Source: Roseateles_B sp041905785 (GTDB lineage: Bacteria > Pseudomonadota > Gammaproteobacteria > Burkholderiales > Burkholderiaceae_C). From it: 64,000 bases of DNA. Position 1 is the first letter of the stretch; the number at the start of each line of letters is the position of its first letter. The stretch is taken from positions 124,001 through 188,000 of the forward strand of contig JAYRKJ010000009.1 in assembly GCA_041905785.1 (NCBI GenBank), read 5' to 3'. A program made the translations under genes and the position numbers. Positions 39,378 to 48,061 of the stretch are shown here, piece after piece. The notes beneath the pieces are model-generated. The model was given only the letters and a program-made list of their open reading frames with translations, searched no databases and was not told the DNA's origin.

Positions 39378-40325
39378 ATGAACGACGCCACCGCCTTCTT
39401 CGAACGCCTGCGACCCCGCCTGCAGGGCATCGCCTACCGCATGCTGGGCTCCCGCGCCGAGTCCGAGGAGCTGGTGCAGGACGTGTGGCTGCGCTGGCAC
39501 GAGGTCGACCCGGCGACCCTGGCCAATGCCGAGGCCTGGCTGGTGACGGTGACGACGCGCCTGGCCATCGACCGCCTGCGCGCCGCCCGGTCGCAGCGGG
39601 CGCACTACGTGGGCTTCTGGCTGCCCGAGCCCTGGCTGGAGCTGGACGAACGGCAGCCCGCCATGACGGCGGACGGCCCGGCCACGCCTGAAGAGCAGCT
39701 GGAGCGCGCCGACGACATCTCCATGGCCTTCCTGACGCTGCTGGAGCGGCTCACGCCCGAGGCGCGCGCCGCCTTTTTGCTGCGCGAGGTCTTCGACGCC
39801 GACTATGCCGAGGTGGCCCAAGCCCTGGGCAAGAGCGAGGCGGCCTGCCGGCAGATCATCTCTCGTGCAAGAACGCAGCTGAAGGCGGAACGCCCGCGCT
39901 ACCGCGTCGCGCCGGACACGCACTGGCGCCTGCTGGCGGGCTTCGCGGACGCCGCGCGGCAGGGGGACTTCGCCCGCTTGCAGGCCTTGCTGGCCGAGGA
40001 CGCCGAGCTGATCAGCGACGGCGGCGGCGTGGTGCCCAGCTTCGGCCGGGTGCTGGCCGGGGCGAACCGCATCGCCCGGCTGTACTTCGCCGCCTGGCGC
40101 CGCCATGCGCTCGGTCGGCATCGGCTGCAGCTGGAGCTGGTGCGCATGAACGGGCAGTGGGGCCTGCTGCGCTTCATCGACGGGCGGCTGGAGTCGGCGC
40201 AGAGCCTGGAGACCGACGGCCAGCGCATCACGCGCATCCACACCCAGCGCAATCCCGAGAAGCTGCAGGGCCTGGCCGCGGCCTGGTCGGCTGCCGTCAC
40301 AAAGCGAGGGGCGGCTGCGTCTTGA
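39378..40325 (+). CDS. ECF41-family sigma factor (SigJ-like) with SnoaL-like C-terminus
   Basis: 315 residues. Region 2 (LQGIAYRMLGSRAESEELVQ, DVWLRWHEV, AWLVTVTTRLAIDRLR), the group-specific WLPEP at residues 81-85, region 4 (LTPEARAAFLLREVFDADYA; LGKSEAACRQIISRAR), then an extra about 110-residue SnoaL/NTF2-like domain with DGGG (ISDGGGVVPSFGRVLAG), the ECF41 hallmark thought to tune activity in place of an anti-sigma factor. None is encoded nearby. Followed by its usual carboxymuconolactone-decarboxylase-like partner. Confidence 0.92.
   Translation: MNDATAFFERLRPRLQGIAYRMLGSRAESEELVQDVWLRWHEVDPATLANAEAWLVTVTTRLAIDRLRAARSQRAHYVGFWLPEPWLELDERQPAMTADGPATPEEQLERADDISMAFLTLLERLTPEARAAFLLREVFDADYAEVAQALGKSEAACRQIISRARTQLKAERPRYRVAPDTHWRLLAGFADAARQGDFARLQALLAEDAELISDGGGVVPSFGRVLAGANRIARLYFAAWRRHALGRHRLQLELVRMNGQWGLLRFIDGRLESAQSLETDGQRITRIHTQRNPEKLQGLAAAWSAAVTKRGAAAS
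40295..40321 (+). promoter_or_regulatory. ECF41-type promoter of the AhpD-like gene
   Basis: CGTCACA (40295-40301, one change from TGTCACA), 16 bases, CGTC (40318-40321). Lies inside the last codons of the sigma gene and drives the gene at 40374. Confidence 0.78.
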
Positions 40326-40373
40326 GCGATGGAACCCACGGGTTCTCGCCCATTCATTCTCAGGAGCATTCCC

Positions 40374-40889
40374 ATGACCCAAGGTCTTGCGCAGCAGATG
40401 CGCCAACCCAGCCCCGAACGCCTGGACTATGCCCAGCACGCGCCGGAGATCTTCAAGAAGTACCTGGACTTCGCCATGAGCCTCAAGAAGGGCGTGCTGG
40501 AGGACTCGCTGCGCGATCTGCTGACGATCCGCGCCTCTCAGCTCAATGGCTGCGCCTTCTGCCTGGACATGCACGTCAAGGAGGCCATCCTCCATGGCGA
40601 GCGCCCGCTGCGCCTGCACCATGTGTCGATCTGGCGCGAGTCGCCGCTGTTTTCGCCCCGCGAGCGCGCGGCGCTGGCCTGGACCGAGCGGCTCACGCAG
40701 CTGCCTGCCCAGGGCGTTGCGGACGATGACTACCAGGCCGTGCGCGCCCATTTCAGCGAGGCGGAGCTGGCGGCCCTGAGCTTTGCCATCGTGGCCATCA
40801 ACGGCTGGAACCGCCTGGCCATCGGCTTTGCGGCCGTGCCGGGTTCCAAGGACGCGGTCTATGGGTTGACGCAGGCCGGGCTGTCCTGA
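40374..40889 (+). CDS. Carboxymuconolactone decarboxylase/AhpD-like protein, ECF41 target
   Basis: 171 residues from ATG 40374 (CAGGAG upstream). AhpD-type redox core NGCAFCLDMHVKEAILHGE with Cys60, Cys63 and His67, SPRERAALAWTERLT, and FAIVAINGWNRLAIGF. Relatives are alkylhydroperoxidase-like; together with ECF41 they are the 'COE' genes, whose substrate is unknown. Position and promoter make it the direct sigma target. Confidence 0.88.
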   Translation: MTQGLAQQMRQPSPERLDYAQHAPEIFKKYLDFAMSLKKGVLEDSLRDLLTIRASQLNGCAFCLDMHVKEAILHGERPLRLHHVSIWRESPLFSPRERAALAWTERLTQLPAQGVADDDYQAVRAHFSEAELAALSFAIVAINGWNRLAIGFAAVPGSKDAVYGLTQAGLS

Positions 40890-40904
40890 GCCCGGCTGCG
40901 GGCC

Positions 40905-41816
40905 TCAGCGGGCGCCCAGCGCGCGGCCGTACTGCACCAGGGCCAGCACGCGCGCCGCGCGCAGCCAGGCCAGGCTCAGCACCAGCAGCAGGCTCAGCAA
41001 GGCGGCACCCGCCAGGCCCAGGGGGCCGACGGGCAGCAGCTGTGTCCGGGCCACCCCCAAAAGGGCGCCCAGCAGCAGGCCCAGGACCAGCAGGCCCAGG
41101 CTCAGCGTGAGTCGGGCCGGCCGACGGAACAGGCCGCGCAGGGCCGAACCCCAGGCCCTGACCACCGAGCGCCGGCCGGGTTCCAGCACCAGCAGCGCCC
41201 GCGTGGCGTCCAGCGAGGCCAGGACCAGCAAGGCAAGCGCCAGGCCCAGCAGCAGCAAGGCGCGGTGGTGCAGCTCCACGTCGGACTCCAGCAGCCAGTG
41301 CTTGGACTGCTCGTCCACCATGTCCGTCAGGCCACCGGTCAGCGCGGCGATGGCGCCCAGGGGCAGCAGGCCCCACAGCCACAGCCGCGCCATCTGCGGG
41401 TACTCCTTCCAGCCGCCCAGCCAGAGCTGTCCCAGCGTGGGCCGGCCCACATGGAAGCGCGCAGCGGCCTGCACCATGCCGCTGAGCCAGGGAAGGCTCA
41501 AGGCGGCCAGCACCAGGCCCGGCAGGCCGGACAGGGGGCTGTAGCCTCGCTGCGGCAGGTTGGCCATGGCGTCCACCAGCAGCGAAGGGTCGAGGTGCTG
41601 CAGCAGGCGATCGGCCGCGAGCGAGCGGTCGAAGTACTCGCCCAGCGCGCTCCAAAGCGGCAGCAGCGCCAGCAGGGTGGACAGCAGCAGCACCAGCAGC
41701 CAGCTCAGCAGCAGGCGCCATTGCAGGCCCTGGCGCAGCCCGGCCCGAAGGGCGCCGGCGAAAGCGGCGGGGGGGACTGGGGGTCGGGTCTTGCCCATAT
41801 CGTTCACCAGGGTCAT
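40905..41816 (-). CDS. Hypothetical integral membrane protein
   Basis: 303 residues with about five hydrophobic helices (LLLSWLLVLLLSTLLALLPL; LPGLVLAALSLPWLSGMVQA; ALLLLGLALALLVLASLDAT; LTLSLGLLVLGLLLGALLGV; LAGAALLSLLLVLSLAWLRA). No family recognised. ATG overlaps the M1 peptidase stop (ATGA), so the two are coupled. The GKTRPP codons at the N-terminus fall in a near copy (14 of 15) of the dispersed motif at 41780-41794. Confidence 0.78.
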   Translation of the reverse strand: MTLVNDMGKTRPPVPPAAFAGALRAGLRQGLQWRLLLSWLLVLLLSTLLALLPLWSALGEYFDRSLAADRLLQHLDPSLLVDAMANLPQRGYSPLSGLPGLVLAALSLPWLSGMVQAAARFHVGRPTLGQLWLGGWKEYPQMARLWLWGLLPLGAIAALTGGLTDMVDEQSKHWLLESDVELHHRALLLLGLALALLVLASLDATRALLVLEPGRRSVVRAWGSALRGLFRRPARLTLSLGLLVLGLLLGALLGVARTQLLPVGPLGLAGAALLSLLLVLSLAWLRAARVLALVQYGRALGAR

Positions 41817-44074
41817 AGCGTGCTCAGTAGGGCGAGGAAGGACATCAGGGCGGAAGCGGCGTCGCTGATCAGGCGGCGGGTGCCGCGGCTGTCGGGCTTG
41901 AGGCGGCGGCTGTTGTCGGCCACGCTCATGTCCAGGCGCTGCGCCTGCTGCGGGTCCAGCTCGGCCGAGACGGCCTTGACGGGCTTGATCCAGGTGTAGC
42001 GCTTCCAGCGTTCCTGGTCGTCCCAGAGCACTTGTTCCTCGCTGCCGTCGGCGAACTTCACCACCAGGGTCTGCGGCTGTGCGGCGCCGCGGCGGCGCAG
42101 GGTGACGGTGGTGCGGTAGGGCAGGGGGCCGCCGTCCTTGGCCTCGGCCTCGGGATGGGCCTTGTCCCAGGCCTTGCGCTGGGCGCGCAGCTGCTTGCCG
42201 CGCTGGGCCTCGGTGAGCTCGCTGCCTTGCGGGCCGTACAGGCCCAGCGGCGGATCGATCTCCTCGCTCACCAGCTTCTCGACGCGGTCGTCCACGCCGG
42301 CGGCGGCATACACATGGGTGTTGAAGACCTGGTCGACGAGGGCCGGCTTGCCGGACACCTCGGCCAGCACGTCACGCAGGTCGGCCACCGAGGGGTGGCG
42401 GAACTTCCAGCGCTGGTAGTAGGCCTGCATGGCGCGGTCCATCACCTCGGTGCCCAGCTGCAGCTCCAGGCTGCGCATCACGGTGGCGGTGCGGGAATAG
42501 ACGCTGCCGTAGCTGCCGCTGGAATAGCGGTGCCAGGAGTTGCCGCCCAGGCCGTCGGGCGGGTTGCCCTGGGAGGCAATGCGTTCGGCGTCGAACACGT
42601 CCACGCTGGGGTTGATGCCCAGGCGCTGCATGAAGCCCGTGGCCACGGGGATGCGCCGGCCCGCGGCCTGCAGCATGCGCTGGTCCCAGTACTGGTTCAT
42701 GCCCTCGTCCAGCATGGGCTCTTCGAACTCGTTGGAGGCCAGGATGCCGTAGAAGTAGCCGTGGCCGAACTCGTGGATGGTGACGAAGTCCAGGCCGAAG
42801 CGTTCGAGCGAGCCTTCCTTGTCATTCTTGTAGGCGTCGGTGGTGAAGAAGGTCGGGTACTCCATGCCGCCGGCCTCGCCCGCATTGAAGGGCGGGATCA
42901 CGGCGGTGACGGTGCGGTAGGGGTAGGGGCCCAGGGTCTTGGAGAACCAGGTCAGGGCGTCCTGCGTGGCCTTGAGCACGCTGGGCATGGTGTGCGCGTA
43001 CTCGGGCGGCGAGAGCACCTTGATCGTGACCTCGGGGCTGCCGGGGAAGCTCCAGCGGCCCGTCAGGGGCGGTGCGCTGCGCTTGTCGGCCGTCCAGGCG
43101 AAGTCGTGCACATCGCCCTGGACGAAGCGGTGGATGCTGCGTCCGTTCTCCTTGCGCGGCGCGCCCTGTTCCTCGCCGGTGGCGCCCACCACAAAGCCCT
43201 CCGGCACGTCCAGCGTGACGTCGTAGCTGCCGAAGTCGGCGTAGAACTCGCTGTGCAGATGGAATTCGTGGGCGTTCCAGCGCGGCTCCTTGGCGCCGCG
43301 CTCGCCGGGCAGCTCCAGCACGGCCATCTTGGGGAACCACTGGGCCACGAGGTGGAAGCTGCCGAAGTAGCCGGTGCGGGCCACGACGCGCGGCAGCTGG
43401 TCAAAGAAGTCGATGTCCAGCACGGTGCTGCCGCCTGCCGGCACGGCCTGGGGCAGGTCCAGACGGACCACGGTGCGATCCGTCGTCGGGCCGCCGTCGG
43501 GCTGCACGAAGTGCATGGACACGGCGCGGCCCTGCTGCTGGACCTTGCGCAGCTCGATGCGGCCCCACTCGCCGTCCTTGGATTCCACATCGCTGCGGAA
43601 GGCGAAGCCCTGGCGCTTCTCGGTCATGAAGGTGCTGCCCTCGCCCTCGAAGGCATTCAGGTAGAGGTGCAGGTAGACTGAACGCACCTCGCGGTCGCTG
43701 CGGTTGCGCCAGCGCAGCTGCTGCTTGCCGTCGATGGTGTGGCGCATGGGGTCAAGTCTTGCCTCGATGCGGTAGTCCACCACGCGGTCGGACAGCGTGG
43801 CCTCCTGGCCGCTGCGGGGGCCGCCCCAGGCCTTGGCGTCGCTGGATGTGCGGACGGCTGCGGCCAGGCCGTTGGCCAGGGGGATGCCGTCCAGCGAGGG
43901 CGGCACGGCGGATGCCGCCCCGTCCGCCGTCTTGGCCTGCGGCAGGGCCTCGGCGTCCTGCGCCTCATCGCCGTGCTGGCCGAGCCTCCAGCCGGCCGCG
44001 GCCAGCAGCACGAGGGCGAGCGAGAGCAACAGCCAGGTTCGGCGTCGTCGGGTCCAGGCGGGAAGGGCGGGCAT
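41813..44074 (-). CDS. Membrane-anchored M1-family metallopeptidase
   Basis: 753 residues. N-terminal signal anchor (WLLLSLALVLLAAAGWRLGQ). Catalytic site HEFGH at 434-438 with the third zinc ligand Glu457 exactly 18 residues on (PMLDEGMNQYWD), and AGGMEYPTFFT upstream in place of the usual GAMEN. The domain therefore lies outside the cytoplasm. This subgroup of aminopeptidase-N-like enzymes is common in proteobacteria, specificity unknown. Coupled to the downstream membrane protein gene. Confidence 0.88.
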   Translation of the reverse strand: MPALPAWTRRRRTWLLLSLALVLLAAAGWRLGQHGDEAQDAEALPQAKTADGAASAVPPSLDGIPLANGLAAAVRTSSDAKAWGGPRSGQEATLSDRVVDYRIEARLDPMRHTIDGKQQLRWRNRSDREVRSVYLHLYLNAFEGEGSTFMTEKRQGFAFRSDVESKDGEWGRIELRKVQQQGRAVSMHFVQPDGGPTTDRTVVRLDLPQAVPAGGSTVLDIDFFDQLPRVVARTGYFGSFHLVAQWFPKMAVLELPGERGAKEPRWNAHEFHLHSEFYADFGSYDVTLDVPEGFVVGATGEEQGAPRKENGRSIHRFVQGDVHDFAWTADKRSAPPLTGRWSFPGSPEVTIKVLSPPEYAHTMPSVLKATQDALTWFSKTLGPYPYRTVTAVIPPFNAGEAGGMEYPTFFTTDAYKNDKEGSLERFGLDFVTIHEFGHGYFYGILASNEFEEPMLDEGMNQYWDQRMLQAAGRRIPVATGFMQRLGINPSVDVFDAERIASQGNPPDGLGGNSWHRYSSGSYGSVYSRTATVMRSLELQLGTEVMDRAMQAYYQRWKFRHPSVADLRDVLAEVSGKPALVDQVFNTHVYAAAGVDDRVEKLVSEEIDPPLGLYGPQGSELTEAQRGKQLRAQRKAWDKAHPEAEAKDGGPLPYRTTVTLRRRGAAQPQTLVVKFADGSEEQVLWDDQERWKRYTWIKPVKAVSAELDPQQAQRLDMSVADNSRRLKPDSRGTRRLISDAASALMSFLALLSTL

Positions 44075-44172
44075 GGTGGGGAATCTTCAGCAAGGGAAGT
44101 CCCCATTGGAAACCGGCCGGAGTTCGCGCCACAAGCCCGGGGATGTGCGCATGACCAAGCGCACGGGTGACT

Positions 44173-45225
44173 TCAGGCCATCAGCTGCCGGGCTGCCAGG
44201 GCCAGGTCTTGCGCGTCCAGCCGCGCCAGCACAAGAGGCCGCGCCTGGTCGAGGCGCAGGTAGTTGCTGCGTTGGGAGCGCGCATAGAGCGGGTCGTAGT
44301 GTTCCGTCATCAAGGCCTCGAACAGCGGCGCCAGCTGGCCCGCACGGGCCCAGGCCTGCCAGCGCGCGATGGTCTCCTTGGCATGCAGCCCGGTGTTGGC
44401 ATTGAGCTGGCCCAGCAGGGCGGCAAGCTCCTCGCCGTCATGGCCCAGGTAGGCGTAGTCCTGCAGCAGGTAGGCCAGCCGGGCCTGCAGCGGGGCTTCG
44501 ATGGCGATGCAGTCGCCGGCGCGCAGGGCGTCCAGCATGGCGTCCGGCAGCATCAGGCGGCCGATCCTGCGGCTTTCGGCCTCGACAAACACCGGCCGGG
44601 CGAGGTCGAAGGACTGCAGCGCCTGCGCCAGCGCGGTCTCGAAGGCCTTCTGCGAGGGCTGCTCCTGGCCGGGCCAGCGCCCCAGGATGCTCCCCTTGTG
44701 CCGGGCCAGGGCTTCCAGGTCCAGCACCTGCGCACCTGCGGCCTGCAGGGCCTGCAGCAGGGCGGTCTTGGCGCTGCCGGTCGGGCCGCATACCACCTGC
44801 AGCTTCAGCTGCGGGGCCAGCATGGCGATGCGCTCCATCACGTGCGCGCGAAAGGCCTTGTAGCCGCCATGCAGCTGCTGGGCATCCCAGCCCACCAGGC
44901 GCAGCCACTGCACCATGGTGCCGCTGCGCATGCCGCCGCGCCAGCAATAGACCAGGGGGCGCCAGGACTTGGGCTTGTCGGCAAAGGACTCGCGCAGGTG
45001 CCGAGCCAGCTGGGCCGCGACCATGGCGCCGCCCACGCGCTTGGCCTCGAAGGTGCCCTGCTGCTTGTAGAGCGTGCCGACGGTGCGCCGCTCATCGTCG
45101 TCCAGCACCGGACAGTTGAGGGCGCCGGGGATGTGATCCAGCGCGTATTCGGCCGGTGAGCGGGCGTCGATGATGCAGTCGAACTCGTGGATGCGTTCGG
45201 GCGTGATGGGGCGGGGACGGGACAT
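44173..45225 (-). CDS. mnmH: tRNA 2-selenouridine synthase
   Basis: 350 residues from ATG 45225. N-terminal rhodanese domain (CIIDARSPAEYALDHIPGA; LVYCWRGGMRSGTMVQWLRL with catalytic Cys94), then a P-loop domain with CGPTGSAKTALLQAL (Walker A 147-154) and the family's SILGRWPGQEQPSQKAFE. Replaces sulfur by selenium at the wobble 2-thiouridine using selenophosphate. Divergent from selD, its donor enzyme, across 86 bases. Confidence 0.95.
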   Translation of the reverse strand: MSRPRPITPERIHEFDCIIDARSPAEYALDHIPGALNCPVLDDDERRTVGTLYKQQGTFEAKRVGGAMVAAQLARHLRESFADKPKSWRPLVYCWRGGMRSGTMVQWLRLVGWDAQQLHGGYKAFRAHVMERIAMLAPQLKLQVVCGPTGSAKTALLQALQAAGAQVLDLEALARHKGSILGRWPGQEQPSQKAFETALAQALQSFDLARPVFVEAESRRIGRLMLPDAMLDALRAGDCIAIEAPLQARLAYLLQDYAYLGHDGEELAALLGQLNANTGLHAKETIARWQAWARAGQLAPLFEALMTEHYDPLYARSQRSNYLRLDQARPLVLARLDAQDLALAARQLMA

Positions 45226-45311
45226 GGGCGCGGGTTCCTGGCAAGCGGCACAATCGTCGCAGAAATCCGACGCGCTTCGCGCCGGATGCGATCTGAGCAC
45301 CGTCTTACGCC

Positions 45312-46370
45312 ATGAACGATTCCACCGCTCCCCGACTCACCCAACTGGCCCACGGCGGCGGCTGCGGCTGCAAGATCGCCCCGGGCCTGCTGTCCGACAT
45401 CCTGGCCCGCACGGCGCCGGGCGTGGTGCCGCCGCAGCTGCTGGTGGGCACCGAGACCAGCGACGATGCCGCCGTCTGGCAGCTCAACGAGGCACAGGCG
45501 CTGGTGGCGACGACGGACTTCTTCACACCCATCGTCGACGATCCCTTCGACTTCGGCCGCATCGCGGCGACCAACGCGCTGTCCGACGTCTACGCCATGG
45601 GCGGCACGCCCATCATGGCTCTGGCCATCGTGGGCATGCCCATCAACACGCTGAGCCCCGAGGTGATCGGGCGCATCCTCGAGGGCGGCGCCAGCGTCTG
45701 CCGCGATGCAGGCATTCCCATTGCCGGCGGGCATTCCATCGACGTGGTCGAGCCCATCTACGGCCTGGTGGCGCTGGGCCTGGTGCACCCGAAGAAGGTG
45801 CGCCGCAATGCCGACGCGCGCGCGGGCGACCGCCTGGTGCTGGGCAAGCCGCTGGGCGTGGGGGTGCTCTCCGCAGCGCTCAAGAAGGGCCTGCTGGACG
45901 CGGCGGGCTACCAGGAGATGCTGGCCCACACCACGCGGCTCAACCAGGTCGGCGCGCAGCTCGCGCAGCTGGACGCCGTGCACGCCATCACCGATGTCAC
46001 CGGCTTCGGCCTGGCGGGCCATCTGCTGGAGATCTGCCGCGGTTCCGGCCTGCAGGCTGCGGTGGAGTGGCGGCGCATGCCCTTGATCCACAGCGCCCTC
46101 GTCTTCGCGCAGCAAGGCATCTGGACCGGGGCCTCGAACCGCAACTGGACGGCCTATGGGCACGAGGTGGCCGGCGTCGAAGGCTGGTCGGACTGGCAGC
46201 GCGCGCTGCTCACCGACCCCCAGACCAGCGGCGGCCTGCTGGTGAGCTGCAGCGCGGAGGCTGTGCCCCAGGTGCTGCAGTGCTTCCATGACGCGGGCTT
46301 CGCGCAGGCGGCCGAGATCGGCGAGCTGCAGGCGCACACCGGCGCCGGGCCGCGCCTGCTGCTGCGCTGA
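45312..46370 (+). CDS. selD: Selenide, water dikinase (selenophosphate synthase)
   Basis: 352 residues. Catalytic loop GGGCGCKIAPGLL with Cys18 and Lys21 (cysteine form, not selenocysteine), DDAAVW, TTDFFTPIVDDPFDFGRIAA, GGHSIDVVEPIYGLV, ITDVTGFGLAGHLLEI, and TDPQTSGGLL. Makes selenophosphate from selenide and ATP. Neighbouring mnmH is a user; no selA or selB is in the window. Confidence 0.97.
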   Translation: MNDSTAPRLTQLAHGGGCGCKIAPGLLSDILARTAPGVVPPQLLVGTETSDDAAVWQLNEAQALVATTDFFTPIVDDPFDFGRIAATNALSDVYAMGGTPIMALAIVGMPINTLSPEVIGRILEGGASVCRDAGIPIAGGHSIDVVEPIYGLVALGLVHPKKVRRNADARAGDRLVLGKPLGVGVLSAALKKGLLDAAGYQEMLAHTTRLNQVGAQLAQLDAVHAITDVTGFGLAGHLLEICRGSGLQAAVEWRRMPLIHSALVFAQQGIWTGASNRNWTAYGHEVAGVEGWSDWQRALLTDPQTSGGLLVSCSAEAVPQVLQCFHDAGFAQAAEIGELQAHTGAGPRLLLR

Positions 46371-46379
46371 GCCGCGGCG

Positions 46380-46925
46380 TCAGGCCGCGCGGCTCAGGGG
46401 CACCGGCGGGAAGTCGACCGGCACCTGGAAGGCCACGTTGACGTAGTTGGTGAAGAGGTTCAGCGCCACATGGGCCAGGATCTCCACCGTCTCGCCTTCG
46501 GAGAAGCCGGCTGCGTGCAGGGCTTGCACGTCTGCGTCCTTCAGCTGGCCGCGGTGCTCGACAAGTTGCAGCGCGAAGCGCAAGGCCGCTGCGGTGCGCG
46601 GGTCGGCGGACTCGCCCTGCTGGGCGGCGCGCAGTTCCTCGGCCGTGGCGCCAGCCTTGCGGCCCAGGGCGGTGTGGGCGGCCAGGCAGTAGTCGCAGCG
46701 GTTGCGGTCCGCCACGGCCACGGCGATCTGCTCGCCCAGCTTGGCGCCCAGCGTGCCGCCGCCCAGGGCGCCGAAGAAGGCCCACATGGCCTGCAGCGCG
46801 GCGGGCGAGTGCGCCACGGTACGGAACATCTGCGGCGTGCTGCCGAAGGCCTGCTGGATCTGGCTCAGCACGGGGCGGCTGGCAGCGGGGGCTTGGTCCG
46901 GGGTCGGGAGGGAGAGGCGGTTCAT
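46380..46925 (-). CDS. AhpD-like carboxymuconolactone decarboxylase family protein
   Basis: 181 residues from ATG 46925. RNRCDYCLAAHTALGRKAGA gives the CxxC..H redox core; VEILAHVALNLFTNYVNVAF is the typical C-terminal helix of peroxidase-related members. Divergent from an AraC-family gene with a dyad between; the regulator probably controls it. Paralogue of the ECF41-linked protein at 40374 but of another subgroup. Confidence 0.87.
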   Translation of the reverse strand: MNRLSLPTPDQAPAASRPVLSQIQQAFGSTPQMFRTVAHSPAALQAMWAFFGALGGGTLGAKLGEQIAVAVADRNRCDYCLAAHTALGRKAGATAEELRAAQQGESADPRTAAALRFALQLVEHRGQLKDADVQALHAAGFSEGETVEILAHVALNLFTNYVNVAFQVPVDFPPVPLSRAA

Positions 46926-47025
46926 GGTTGATCCTTTCATCGCTGGCTTGCTTGACATGCCCTGAGGCATGGCGCCAGTGTGTCGCGCTGGGCAGGATGA
47001 AAGGGTTCAAATCGTCCTGAAAACA

Positions 47026-47048
47026 GTCCAATTGGTACAGAATTGGAC
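47026..47048. promoter_or_regulatory. Dyad between AhpD-like gene and AraC regulator
   Basis: GTCCAATT (47026-47033) and AATTGGAC (47041-47048) are perfect eight-base arms around a seven-base centre, in the 180-base divergent gap. The half-site GTCC(A/T) also appears at 47014-47018. A likely operator, probably of the AraC regulator. Confidence 0.55.
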
Positions 47049-47105
47049 CCGTCGCGCCGCCCGGCGACGAATGACGAGGACTGCCGCCCGCGCAGACACG
47101 AGGCC

Positions 47106-48053
47106 ATGAACGACGCAGCAAGACCTGACACCACGGTGGCAAGACCTGACCCCGATGAAGCAAGACCTGACCCCGCTGGGGCGCCGCAGGCTGAGGCGGA
47201 CGGCGGCCTGGACCGCCTGTCCGGCCTGCTGGAGCGCTGCCGCGTGCGGGCCCATCTCTTCCACGCGGGGCCCTTGTGCGGGACCACGCATTTCGCGGCG
47301 GAGCCAGGGCGGGGCTTTCTGCACGTGATGCGGCGGGGTGAGATGCGGCTGAGCCATCCGGGCAGCCTGGGCGTGCCGCGCGGCCTGCATGTGCGCGAGC
47401 CCAGCCTGCTCTTCTATCCCCGTCCGCTGGCGCACGACTTCCACAACGCGCCGGCCGAGGGCTCGGACTTCAGCTGCGCCACGCTGGAGTTCGAAGGCGG
47501 GGACGCCCATCCCCTGGTGCGGGCGCTGCCGCCCCTGATCGTGCTGCCGCTGGCGCAGGTGCCGGGCCTGGAGGCCTGCCTGGGCCTGCTCTTTGCCGAG
47601 ACCGAGCGCGTGCAGTGCGGCCAGCGCCTGATGGCGGACCGGCTCTTCGAGGTCCTGCTGATGCAGCTGCTGCGCTGGATGCTGGCCCATCCGGAGGCCA
47701 GCGGCCTGCCGGCGGGCCTGCTGCGCGGTCTGGGCCATCCGCAGCTGGCGCGTGCGCTGGTGGCCGTTCACGAGCGGCCGGGCGAGGCCTGGAGTCTGGA
47801 GCGCATGGCCGCGGAGGCGGGCATGTCCCGCAGCCGCTTCGCCGGCCTGTTCAAGGACCTGATGGGCGACACCCCGGCCGAGTACGTGCTGGGCTGGCGT
47901 CTCGGTCTCGCCTGCCAGGCGCTGCGCCGCGGCCAGCCCGTCAAGCAGCTGGCTGATGAGCTGGGCTACGCCACGCCCTCGGCCTTCTCGCGTGCCTTTG
48001 CTCAGCGCATGGGGTGTTCGCCGAGGGACTGGGTGGCGCGTGAGGCCGCTTGA
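47106..48053 (+). CDS. AraC-family regulator with cupin sensor and N-terminal ARPD repeat
   Basis: 315 residues from ATG 47106. After MNDA comes ARPDTTV-ARPDPDE-ARPDPAG, three seven-residue repeats encoded by 21-base repeats that contain the dispersed motif. Then an AraC_binding cupin-like domain (HLFHAGPLCGTTHFAAEPGR; HVREPSLLFYPRPLAHDFHN) and the C-terminal helix-turn-helix pair (LERMAAEAGMSRSRFAGLFK; GQPVKQLADELGYATPSAFS; MGCSPRDW). If an internal start were used the repeats would be leader, not protein. Confidence 0.86.
   Translation: MNDAARPDTTVARPDPDEARPDPAGAPQAEADGGLDRLSGLLERCRVRAHLFHAGPLCGTTHFAAEPGRGFLHVMRRGEMRLSHPGSLGVPRGLHVREPSLLFYPRPLAHDFHNAPAEGSDFSCATLEFEGGDAHPLVRALPPLIVLPLAQVPGLEACLGLLFAETERVQCGQRLMADRLFEVLLMQLLRWMLAHPEASGLPAGLLRGLGHPQLARALVAVHERPGEAWSLERMAAEAGMSRSRFAGLFKDLMGDTPAEYVLGWRLGLACQALRRGQPVKQLADELGYATPSAFSRAFAQRMGCSPRDWVAREAA
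47118..47180 (+). repeat. Three 21-base tandem repeats built on the dispersed motif
   Basis: GCAAGACCTGAC recurs at 47118, 47139 and 47160, a strict 21-base period; copies two and three continue CCC to complete the exact 15-base motif in reverse orientation, copy one has one mismatch. In frame at the N-terminus of the AraC regulator. Confidence 0.85.
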
Positions 48054-48061
48054 GCGAAAGC

